From NCBI GenBank assembly GCA_964555685.1, contig CAZKTO010000052.1:1-22081 (forward strand): a stretch of DNA of 22,081 nucleotides. Direction: 5' to 3'. Source of the stretch: CAZKTO01 sp964555685. GTDB lineage: Bacteria; Chloroflexota; Dehalococcoidia; SHYB01. Positions 1 through 6,377 of this stretch are shown one piece after another. The position numbers and the translations under genes are program-made. Position 1 is the first letter of the stretch; the number at the start of each line of letters is the position of its first letter. The notes under the pieces were generated by a model that was not told the DNA's origin, did not search any database, and saw only the letters and a program-made list of their open reading frames with translations.

Positions 1-638
1 TGGCCGCCAAGCTCCTCTCGACCATCGACGTGCTCTCGAACGGGCGCGTGATCCTCGGCGTCGGCGCCGGCTGGATCCCCGAGGAGTTCGAGGCCGCCGG
101 CGCGTCCTTCCACCACCGGGGCGCCGTCACCGATGAGCAGATCCGTTACCTCCGCGAGGTCTGGTCGAAGGACCAGCCCAAGTTCGAGGGGCGGTTCTAC
201 ACGATCGACGGCCTGGACCTCTTCCCCAAGCCCGCGCGCCGCTCCATCCCCATCTGGATCGGCGGGCAGACGCCGGCCGCCATGCGCCGCGCCGCCAAGC
301 TCGGCGACGGCCTCCACATGATCGACCTCACGCTGGACGAGCTCAAGGCGCACGTGGAGCAGTTCCGCCGGGTCTGCGCCGAGGCCCGCCGGCCCATGAG
401 CGAGCTCGTCCTTTCCATCCGCTCGCAGCTCCGGCTCACCGCCCGGCCCGCGACGGCCAACGAAGGCGAGCACCCCATCACCGGCAACGTCCGACAGTGC
501 GTCGAGACGCTGCGCGAGTTCACGCGGCTCGGTATCCAGAACGTCTGCCTGGGCCCGCGCCCCGAGGCGCCGGGGCTCCCCGGCTACCTGCGCGACGTGG
601 AGACCATCGCCAAGGAGATCGCCCCGGCGCTGCGCTGA
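1..638 (+). CDS. Luciferase-like (LLM class) F420/FMN-dependent oxidoreductase, 5' end cut by the window
   Basis: Only the C-terminal 211 or so residues are present; the frame is open from base 3 and ends with TGA at 636-638. The first visible residues, AAKLLSTIDVLSNGR, followed by VILGVGAGW and then EEF, are the classic core of the bacterial luciferase-like TIM barrel. Further on are the PIWIGG strand-loop and a C-terminal helix ending ETIAKEIAPALR. Family members oxidise or mono-oxygenate small organic substrates using reduced F420 or FMN; the substrate cannot be read from sequence. The GTG at 30 is internal, because homologous sequence continues upstream of it. The gene ends 26 bp before the enoyl-CoA hydratase gene on the same strand, so the two are probably co-transcribed. 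The family is strongly expanded in SAR202-type Chloroflexota, which fits the rest of the window. Confidence 0.88.
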   Translation, partial: AAKLLSTIDVLSNGRVILGVGAGWIPEEFEAAGASFHHRGAVTDEQIRYLREVWSKDQPKFEGRFYTIDGLDLFPKPARRSIPIWIGGQTPAAMRRAAKLGDGLHMIDLTLDELKAHVEQFRRVCAEARRPMSELVLSIRSQLRLTARPATANEGEHPITGNVRQCVETLREFTRLGIQNVCLGPRPEAPGLPGYLRDVETIAKEIAPALR

Positions 639-664
639 CCGAGGCGCCGCAGAGGAGCACAGCC

Positions 665-1567
665 GTGGCCAAAACCGCCTTCGCCCTGGAAAAGGTCAAG
701 GTCGCTGTCGACAACCAGGGCATCGCCGTCGTCACCCTGAACAACCCGGAGATGCGGAACTGCATCACGCCCCAGCTCTCCAAGGATATGAACAAGGCCC
801 TGGACCGGCTCCACGGCGACCGATCGGTCCGAGTGGTCATCATCACCGGCGCCGGCGACGTCTCCTTCTGCGCCGGCATGAGCCTCCGCCACTTCATCGA
901 GTACCGGACCCACGCCTGGGACCTCTACAACCCCAACGAGAGCATGATGGACTGGTGGGCCAAGATCCGCCGCCTGCCCCAGCCCACCATCGCCGCCGTC
1001 AACGGCTACTGCGTCGGGGGCGGCTTCTGCGTGCTGGACTCGTGCGATCTCGCCATCGCGTCCGAGAAGGCCATCTTCGGCCTCTCGGAGATCAACTTCG
1101 GGAGCATCCCCGGCGGGGGCGCCATGCGCGCGGCCCTCGACATGATGTCGCTCAAGAACGCCATGTGGCTCATCATGACCGGCAAGCCCATCGACGCCCA
1201 GGAGGCGTGGCGGACCGGCCTGGTGAACAAGGTCGTGCCGCACCACCGCGTGCTGGCCGAGGCGAAGGAGGTGGCCCAGCTCCTGGCCACGCACCCCTGG
1301 CAGGCTCTCGAGTTCTGCAAGCGGGCCAGCTACGGCTCGAAAGCGATCGCCGACCGGTTCCTGGGCATCGAGTACGAGACGGCCATGTCTATCTTCCAGA
1401 GCCACTCCCGCCCGCCGCGGGGCGGCACGCCGCAGGAGGGGCTCCAGGCCTTCGTGGAGAAGCGGTACAAGCCGGGCGTGGAGACCTACGACTTCCGGCA
1501 GGCAGCGAAGGGGAACGGCGCCGGGAAGGCCGCCGCGCGACGGAAGCCAGCCGCTCGTCGAAGGTGA
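665..1567 (+). CDS. Enoyl-CoA hydratase/isomerase family protein, hydroxycinnamoyl-CoA hydratase/lyase-like
   Basis: This is a 300-residue crotonase-fold protein. The start is GTG 665, with AGAGGAG at 651-657 placed 7 nt upstream; the reading frame extends further 5' but only as shadow sequence of the previous gene. Visible motifs are the oxyanion-hole loop CAGM (69-72), the second loop NGYCVGGGF (113-121) and SEINFGSIPGGG (141-152). The SEIN(F/W)G motif and the C-terminal KRYKPG block resemble feruloyl/p-coumaroyl-CoA hydratase-lyase (HCHL), which hydrates hydroxycinnamoyl-CoA and splits off acetyl-CoA. From memory of that enzyme, the catalytic Glu corresponds to E142 and the oxyanion Met to M72, while its Ser123 is C122 here. 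The tail (about 285-300) is rich in Lys/Arg/Ala and lies outside the fold. Substrate assignment is an inference; a generic enoyl-CoA hydratase is the alternative. Confidence 0.85.
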   Translation: MAKTAFALEKVKVAVDNQGIAVVTLNNPEMRNCITPQLSKDMNKALDRLHGDRSVRVVIITGAGDVSFCAGMSLRHFIEYRTHAWDLYNPNESMMDWWAKIRRLPQPTIAAVNGYCVGGGFCVLDSCDLAIASEKAIFGLSEINFGSIPGGGAMRAALDMMSLKNAMWLIMTGKPIDAQEAWRTGLVNKVVPHHRVLAEAKEVAQLLATHPWQALEFCKRASYGSKAIADRFLGIEYETAMSIFQSHSRPPRGGTPQEGLQAFVEKRYKPGVETYDFRQAAKGNGAGKAAARRKPAARRR

Positions 1568-1783
1568 CGAGCTCGGCGCCCATAGCGTTCGCCGCCAGCT
1601 AACGTGATATCGAAGCCCCATGAGCTGCAGAGCTGCAACTGGCGAATTAGCGATCGAGTATGGGCCCGAAATTGACATAGGGTACGAACATCCCAGTTGA
1701 CTACTGGAAGAGCCAGGATAGGGCAGCTGTTGCTTAGCGCTCCGTCTCGTAAGTCCAAGGCGAAGCGCAAGGAGGCCACCGTC

Positions 1784-1817
1784 ATTGCGAGCCCCGACAA
1801 AGTCGGGGCTCGGCAAT
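1784..1817. repeat. ATTGC...GCAAT palindromic element, copy 1
   Basis: The core is GAGCCCCGAC (1789-1798), loop AAA, GTCGGGGCTC (1802-1811), a perfect 10-bp stem with a 3-nt loop. It is flanked by ATTGC (1784-1788) and GCAAT (1813-1817), which extend the pairing. The same outer words recur at 11321-11389 and 12282-12319, and the GCCCCGAC...GTCGGGGC core recurs at 5730, 8354 and 12728. It lies downstream of the enoyl-CoA hydratase gene and might also help end its transcript, although there is no T run after the stem. Confidence 0.85.
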
Positions 1818-2016
1818 CTCCAGAAGATTGCGGAGCCTGCCCTGAGCAACGCGAAGGGTCACCCCGATTCCATCGGGACGAGCCCCCTCGACCGAAGCTA
1901 TACCAGGGGCTTTTCAAGATATTCTACTGTGAGGAATCCGCCGATAGGTGGACTTTGATATGGGAAATCCGGGACTAGCCACTACCGCCTCCTGGCGACG
2001 CCAAACGAAGGGACCA

Positions 2017-2033
2017 TTTTTTGGGGGGGGGGG
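2017..2033. repeat. Homopolymer run T6-G11
   Basis: Six T (2017-2022) are followed directly by eleven G (2023-2033). It lies outside any supported gene, so slipped-strand phase variation of a protein is not indicated; it could alter promoter spacing or be a sequencing or assembly artefact. Confidence 0.7.
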
Positions 2034-2245
2034 CCGGGATGCCACCGCCAATAGTATCATTTTCTTACGCTAGAAGGACTCCAGGTGGATGCGTAGAGGA
2101 ATACTTCGAGGTTTACTGATACTTGGTTCCTAGCGGCGCCGGAGACTGAAGGGGTGGAAGCGGCAAAAGTCCGAGCACATCTCGGGTCCGCTCGCTTCTT
2201 GGTGAGGAGCAGATTGTTCTAGGAAATCGGAGTAGGAGGCGAGGT

Positions 2246-2668
2246 ATGAAAGGATACGTGGACCACAGCATCGCTGCGGCGGACCTCCGAGTTATGATCG
2301 TCGATGACGCGAGCGACTATCGGGAGGCAGTGGCCCTGACTTTGCTCCGGCTGGGCATATCCGACATCTCGGAGGCGGTATCCGGAGAAGAGGCTCTCTC
2401 CTGGCTTGCCAAAGTGTCTCCCGCTGTGGTGATCATGGACTTTCAGCTGCCAGGTATGCACGGAGTCGAGACAGCCAGACGGATGAAACAGCAGCGGCCT
2501 GACCTCGTAATCGTGTTGGTTTCTGCTTATCCGAAGGAGGCATTTGCAGAAGCAGCTCGAGAGGGAAAGATCGACGCAGTTATTCCGAAGGTGTTTGTTG
2601 GCCCGGACCAGATCGGCCATATCTTGAACGAGTGGGGAATACTTCCATCTCCCCTTGGTGCAACGTAA
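2246..2668 (+). CDS. Stand-alone receiver-domain response regulator
   Basis: A 140-residue protein consisting of one CheY-like receiver domain with no output domain. The acidic pocket is D20-D21 (VDD), the phospho-acceptor is D65 in VIMDFQLPGMHG, the switch Ser is S93 and the conserved Lys is K115. The start ATG 2246 has AGGAGG at 2234-2239, 6 nt upstream, a strong ribosome binding site. No histidine kinase is visible nearby, so it must take phosphate from a kinase encoded elsewhere. Such proteins act by protein-protein contact or as phosphate relays. The gene is clearly AT-richer than the flanking CoA genes, which suggests separate acquisition. It converges with the - strand gene at 2860-3180; the 190 bp between them hold nothing I recognise. 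Confidence 0.85.
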   Translation: MKGYVDHSIAAADLRVMIVDDASDYREAVALTLLRLGISDISEAVSGEEALSWLAKVSPAVVIMDFQLPGMHGVETARRMKQQRPDLVIVLVSAYPKEAFAEAAREGKIDAVIPKVFVGPDQIGHILNEWGILPSPLGAT

Positions 2669-2859
2669 CGCCAATCATTACCCTGTGTTGGTTAACGGCC
2701 TACGCGGGTTGAGGCGAGCGAGGTTAGCCGGAATTTCCCATTTCAACTTCCGAGGGAGGGGTTCTCGGCCTCGGTCCCAGTTGCCGCCGATGATAGCCTT
2801 CTCCCTCATGGCCGTCAACTACTTTTGCAACCCCCAAACAGACGACTGGCGTCCATCCA

Positions 2860-3180
2860 CTACGTCGGAACGCTCGCCAACCCCCTGCTGAGCAGGCCTC
2901 CCGTCTTGTCAGCCGGCGAAGAGACCATATCCCGTTCCTCCCGGATCCAAGCGGTAGCCTCGTCTGGCGTGCGCAACTTCAAACGGCGGAGCCGGGCAAT
3001 GACTTGGTCTATTGTCAGAGTGCCCGTCTCGTCATAGCGAATACGGCCCTTTCGCTTCCCTGCGCGACCGCTGGTCAAGTCCAGCGCCTTGGTCAGCGCA
3101 TCATCAAACGAGTCTTCCAGCGGTTCCGCAAACCGCTTCACGCGTTTGAAGTTCTTGTCGGAAACTCGCACGACAGGCAT
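2860..3180 (-). CDS. Small protein with ribbon-helix-helix-like N-terminus, possible orphan antitoxin or DNA-binding protein
   Basis: A 106-residue protein. The N-terminal 35 residues (VVRVSDKNFKRVKRFAEP followed by a D-rich turn and DALTKALDL) look like the ribbon-helix-helix segment seen in small DNA-binding proteins and antitoxins, where a beta strand is followed by a helix ending in a leucine-rich turn. A basic linker KRKGR (about 43-47) follows, then a second helical part with an LRRLKLRTPDEA motif. The start ATG at 3180 has a weak GGTGA upstream. No toxin gene is adjacent: the next gene on that side is the divergent thiolase-like gene. The family assignment is tentative and rests on pattern only. 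Confidence 0.5.
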   Translation of the reverse strand: MPVVRVSDKNFKRVKRFAEPLEDSFDDALTKALDLTSGRAGKRKGRIRYDETGTLTIDQVIARLRRLKLRTPDEATAWIREERDMVSSPADKTGGLLSRGLASVPT

Positions 3181-3257
3181 GGCTCACCGCCCCCAATGCG
3201 CTACATTGTAATGAAGTTACCTTCCCATCGAGCATACGGCAAACAGCTTTACTTTCC

Positions 3258-3287
3258 TTGACACCCCCTTCTGAACCATGCTACGGT
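3258..3287 (+). promoter_or_regulatory. Candidate sigma-70 promoter for the thiolase/DUF35/CoA-transferase operon
   Basis: TTGACA (3258-3263) is a perfect -35, followed after 18 bp by TACGGT (3282-3287), which keeps the important first T, second A and last T of the -10. It sits in the divergent intergenic region, 68 bp upstream of the ATG at 3355. The -10 is weak, so confidence is moderate. Confidence 0.5.
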
Positions 3288-3354
3288 GTCGCCGCTTGGC
3301 AGGCATCGGGCGGGCGGCCGCTGAACAGCGCGTCCGCCCGCGCAAGGAGCACCC

Positions 3355-4551
3355 ATGGAAAGCCTCAAGGCCAAGGCCGCCATCTGCGGCATCGGCATCA
3401 CGGACCAGGGCAAGGTCTACGGAAAGTCCGCCTACCAGTTCGCCATCGAGTCCGTCCGCCTCGCCCTCCAGGACGCCGGCCTCCCCAAGGATGAGCTGGA
3501 TGGCCTCCTCATCTACACCGGCAACGCCACCGGCGGCTCCTCCTCCTTCGACCAGCAGGTAGTCCTCCAGAACTTCATGGGCCTGCGCAACCTCAGCATG
3601 TTCTCCTACGTCGATACCATGGGCGCCTCGGCCGGCGCCATGGTCCAGTACGCCGCCACCGCCGTCGCCCACGGGCTGGCCAACTACGTCGCCTGCGTCT
3701 TCGCCGATGCGCCGCTCCAGGACTCCAAGAGGCCGGCGGGCGCATCCTTCGGCGCCGCCCGGCGCGCCATGATGCCGCCCGGCATGACCAGCCTCAAGCT
3801 CCACTACGGCTTCTACGGCGCCAACACCTGGTACGCCTTGGCCGCCCAGCGCCACTTCCACACCTACGGCACCACCAGCGAGCAGCTGGGGGCCATCGCC
3901 GTCGCCCAGCGCCAGTGGGCCGCCATGAACCCCCTGGCCCAGATGAAGACCCCCATCACCGTCGAGGACCACCAGGCCTCGCGCTTCGTCGTCGAGCCGC
4001 TGCACCTCCTGGACTGCTGCCTCGTCTCCAACGGCGGCGTCGCCGTCATCGTCACCACGGCCGAGCGCGCCCGCGCCCTGCGCCAGCCGCCCGCCTACGT
4101 CTGGGGCGTCGCCCAGGCCCACCGCGGCGACACGACGCGCGCCATGCCCGGCGACTACCTGGAGTCCCCGGCGCCTCGGGCCAAGGCCAAGGCCTTCGGC
4201 ATGGCGGGCATCACCGTCCAGGACATCGACGTGGCCGAGATCTACGACTGCTACACCATCACGGTGCTGGACACCCTGGAGGACTACGGCTTCTGCGAGA
4301 AGGGCGAGGGCGGACCCTTCGTCGCCAGCGGCGTCCTGGGTCCCGGCGGCAAGCTGCCCACCAACACCGGCGGCGGCGAGCTCTCCGGCTACTACATGCG
4401 CGGTCACACCCCCCTCTCCGAGGGCGTCCTCCAGGCTCGCGGCACCGCCGGCCAGCGCCAGTGCAAGGACCACAACTTCGTCCTCGTCACGGGCAACGGC
4501 GGCTGGTTCCAGCACCACGCCTCCGTCATCCTGAGCCCCCTCTCCTCCTAG
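3355..4551 (+). CDS. Thiolase-fold protein lacking catalytic cysteines (lipid-transfer-protein/Ltp2-like), possible aldolase subunit
   Basis: A 398-residue thiolase-superfamily protein starting at ATG 3355, with AAGGAG at 3344-3349. The N-terminal half runs to about 245 and the C-terminal half carries EIYDCYT (295-301), KGEGG (316-320) and NTGGGELSGYYMRG (337-350). Where a thiolase has its nucleophilic Cys, this protein reads DTMGASAG (87-94). Where it has GHP it reads GYYMRG, and the second catalytic Cys is replaced in VTGNGG (378-383). EIHD is EIYD. It therefore should not do ordinary thiolysis. Partners of DUF35 proteins with this pattern include the steroid side-chain retro-aldolase Ltp2, which needs its DUF35 partner; the DUF35 gene follows 121 bp downstream. 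Carbon-carbon cleavage of a beta-hydroxyacyl-CoA is my inference. Confidence 0.85.
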   Translation: MESLKAKAAICGIGITDQGKVYGKSAYQFAIESVRLALQDAGLPKDELDGLLIYTGNATGGSSSFDQQVVLQNFMGLRNLSMFSYVDTMGASAGAMVQYAATAVAHGLANYVACVFADAPLQDSKRPAGASFGAARRAMMPPGMTSLKLHYGFYGANTWYALAAQRHFHTYGTTSEQLGAIAVAQRQWAAMNPLAQMKTPITVEDHQASRFVVEPLHLLDCCLVSNGGVAVIVTTAERARALRQPPAYVWGVAQAHRGDTTRAMPGDYLESPAPRAKAKAFGMAGITVQDIDVAEIYDCYTITVLDTLEDYGFCEKGEGGPFVASGVLGPGGKLPTNTGGGELSGYYMRGHTPLSEGVLQARGTAGQRQCKDHNFVLVTGNGGWFQHHASVILSPLSS

Positions 4552-4650
4552 CCGCGAAATGCCATTCCAAGCTCCGTGAGGAGTCCCTTGCACGCCAGCA
4601 GCAGCGATCCCCCACCCCTGCGTCTCCCTTCCCTCGCAGGGAACAGGGAC

Positions 4651-4663
4651 ACAGGGGGTTAGG
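4651..4663. repeat. Short repeat ACAGGGGGTTAGG upstream of the DUF35 gene
   Basis: ACAGGGGGTTAGG is the reverse complement of CCTAACCCCCTGT at 17442-17454. In both places it adjoins C- and T-rich CCCTTCCCT words, so both look like pieces of one degenerate intergenic repeat. Here it lies only 9 bp before the GTG start of the DUF35 gene. Confidence 0.5.
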
Positions 4664-4672
4664 GCTCAGGTC

Positions 4673-5095
4673 GTGACCACCCAGCCGGCCCGCCGCCCCG
4701 CGCCCGTCCCCGACGCCGCCTCGGCCCCCTTCTTCGAGGGGGCCCAGCGGCGGCAGCTCATGCTCCAGCGCTGCAAGGCCTGCGGCGCCTGGCACCTGCC
4801 CGTCCGGACCGTCTGCGACGCCTGCCTCTCCACCGACCTGGCCTGGACGCCGGCCAGCGGCAGGGGCGAGGTCTACACCTTCGCCTACATGCACTACGTC
4901 TACCACGAGGGCTTCGCCAACGAGGTCCCCTACAACCTCACCGTCGTCAAGCTCCAGGAGGGGCCCCTGATGGAGACGAACCTCGTGGGCGTGCGGCGGG
5001 GCGAGATCAAGATCGGCATGCCCGTCGAGGCCGTCTTCGAGGAGGCCGGCGAGGGCGTCATCGTCCCCAAGTTCCGGCCCGCGGGCAGGGGCTGA
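4673..5095 (+). CDS. DUF35 zinc-ribbon/OB-fold protein, partner of the thiolase-fold protein
   Basis: A 140-residue protein with the two-part DUF35 layout. A leading helix (PFFEGAQRRQLMLQRC) runs into a zinc ribbon with C34-x2-C37 and C48-x2-C51, then an OB-fold from about 62 (GRGEVYTFAYMHYVYH) to 136. DUF35 proteins bind acyl-CoA and form stable complexes with thiolase-fold subunits, supplying CoA binding or channelling; examples are ChsH2-DUF35 with Ltp2, and the archaeal thiolase/HMG-CoA synthase complex. Same-strand adjacency to the thiolase-like gene supports that pairing. The start is GTG 4673 with no clear Shine-Dalgarno; the preceding 120 bp are partly repeat-derived, so the true start could differ slightly. 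Confidence 0.88.
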   Translation: MTTQPARRPAPVPDAASAPFFEGAQRRQLMLQRCKACGAWHLPVRTVCDACLSTDLAWTPASGRGEVYTFAYMHYVYHEGFANEVPYNLTVVKLQEGPLMETNLVGVRRGEIKIGMPVEAVFEEAGEGVIVPKFRPAGRG

Positions 5096-5144
5096 TCCGC
5101 CCGGGACGGGGCGGAGCGCCGCCGTGCCCGGGAGCGGCCCGGCC

Positions 5145-6377
5145 ATGAGCGAAGGCCCCCTCTCCGGCCTGCGCGTCCTCGAGGTGGGCGACTTCATCAG
5201 CGTCCCCTACGCCGGCAAGCTCCTCGCTGGCCTCGGGGCCGAGGTCATCAAGATCGAGGACCCGGCGGCCCCGGACAGCGCCCGCGACTTTGGCCCCTTC
5301 CCCGGCGACGTGCCATCGTCCGAGCGCAGCGGCCTCTACGCCTACCTCAACACCAACAAGCTCGGCGCCACCCTCAACCTGCGTTGCCCGACGGGCCGCG
5401 CCCTCTTCCTGCGCCTGGCCGCCTCCGCCGACGCCGTCCTGGACGGCGACCCGTCGCGCCCCCTCGGCGACCTCGGCCTCGGCCACCAGACGCTGCGCGG
5501 CGTCAACCCGAGCCTCGTCGTCACCTGCGTCACGCCCTTTGGCCTCACGGGGCCCTACGCCCGCTACAAGGCCAACGACATGGTCGCCTGCCACGCCTCC
5601 GGCGCCAGCCACCGCCAGATCGGCTATCCGGACCGGGAGCCCATCCGCGCCGCCTGGTACCACGCCGACCACTGGGGCGCCGTCAACGCCGCCGCGGCCA
5701 CGCTCCTCGCCCTGACCGCCCGCGATCGTGCCCCGACATGTCGGGGCCTGCCGGGGTGCGGCCAGCTCGCCGACGTCTCCCCCATCGAGGCCCTGGCCAC
5801 CATGTTCGTCGCCTACAACAACATCGGCCCCTACCGCGATCACGGGCTGCTGGTCAACCGCACCGGCTACGTCTGGACGGGGAGCTACTACGGCGTCCTC
5901 CCCTGCAAGGACGGCTACGTCTTCATCTTCACCCCGGACGACCACATGTGGGAGGGCTTCGTCGAGGCCATGGGCCGCCCCGAGTGGACCCGCGACCCCC
6001 TCTTCGCGACCCGCGAGGGCCGCGCCCAGCACACCCAGGAGCTCCTGGACCTGATCCTCGACTGGCTGAAGGACCAGCCCAAGGAGGAGGTCTTCCGGCG
6101 CAGCCAGGAGCATCGCGCGCCCAATACCGCCGTCTACGACGTGCGCGAGGTCTTCGAGAACAGGCACCTGCGGGCCCGCCGGTTCTTCGAGCCGCTCCCC
6201 ATGCCCGAGGGCCCGGCCTGCGAGGCGCCCGGCGCCCCCTACCGCTTCTCCGAGGCGGGGTGGCGGCTCCACAGCGCGGCGCCCCGGCTGGGCCAGCACA
6301 ACGCCGAGGTCTACTGCCAGCGCCTTGGGGTGGGCCCCGCCGAGCTGGCGGCCCTGCGCCGGAGCCAGGTGATCTGA
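5145..6377 (+). CDS. CaiB/BaiF family CoA-transferase, first of a tandem pair, with a small in-frame palindrome insertion
   Basis: A 410-residue type III CoA-transferase. It starts LSGLRVLEVGDFISVPYAGKLLAGLGAEVIKIEDP, the family N-terminus (quoted here as separate motifs LRVLEVG, YAGKLLAGLGAEV and IKIEDP). The likely catalytic Asp is D175 in YHADHWGAV. The usual VIENxRPG motif is replaced by VLDGDPSRP (98-106), so this copy is diverged. Residues 196-204 (APTCRGLPG) are encoded around the perfect 18-bp palindrome at 5730-5747 and interrupt what is normally a short R-x-GRGQ turn before LADVS. ATG 5145 has GGGAG at 5130-5134; GTG 5124 is a possible earlier start. Family members move CoA between carboxylic acids. 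The stop abuts the next CoA-transferase start, so the pair may form a heteromer. Confidence 0.9.
   Translation: MSEGPLSGLRVLEVGDFISVPYAGKLLAGLGAEVIKIEDPAAPDSARDFGPFPGDVPSSERSGLYAYLNTNKLGATLNLRCPTGRALFLRLAASADAVLDGDPSRPLGDLGLGHQTLRGVNPSLVVTCVTPFGLTGPYARYKANDMVACHASGASHRQIGYPDREPIRAAWYHADHWGAVNAAAATLLALTARDRAPTCRGLPGCGQLADVSPIEALATMFVAYNNIGPYRDHGLLVNRTGYVWTGSYYGVLPCKDGYVFIFTPDDHMWEGFVEAMGRPEWTRDPLFATREGRAQHTQELLDLILDWLKDQPKEEVFRRSQEHRAPNTAVYDVREVFENRHLRARRFFEPLPMPEGPACEAPGAPYRFSEAGWRLHSAAPRLGQHNAEVYCQRLGVGPAELAALRRSQVI
5730..5747. repeat. Perfect palindrome inside CoA-transferase 1
   Basis: GCCCCGACATGTCGGGGC is a perfect 18-bp palindrome that keeps the reading frame. It matches the repeat core seen at 1792, 8354 and 12728, and it encodes the extra residues APTCRG. 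Confidence 0.85.

Larger units (their letters stand above)
1568..2245. other. Gene-free, AT-richer stretch with repeat remnants
   Basis: About 680 bases without a convincing gene. It contains the ATTGC/GCCCCGAC palindrome at 1784-1817, a degenerate fragment of the CCTGAGC...CGAAGGG type at about 1836-1860, a small hairpin CCCGAT-TCC-ATCGGG at 1863-1877, and a run of six T followed by eleven G at 2017-2033. A 93-codon open frame at 1697-1978 runs through the repeat, has no ribosome binding site and shows no family resemblance. I did not find a convincing promoter for the response regulator downstream. Confidence 0.6.

Noticed and set aside
1784..1811. Rho-independent terminator of the hydratase gene
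   Set aside because: The stem is strong but there is no T run on either side, and the same stem occurs inside coding regions elsewhere.
584..1849. 421-residue open frame on the - strand
   Set aside because: Antisense to the enoyl-CoA hydratase gene, running into repeat sequence; no domain resemblance and no ribosome binding site.
1697..1978. 93-codon open frame downstream of the hydratase gene
   Set aside because: It passes through the ATTGC/GCCCCGAC palindrome, has no ribosome binding site and reads as low-complexity sequence.
2219..2674. 151-residue open frame antisense to the response regulator
   Set aside because: Full overlap with a well-supported receiver domain gene; no recognisable motif.
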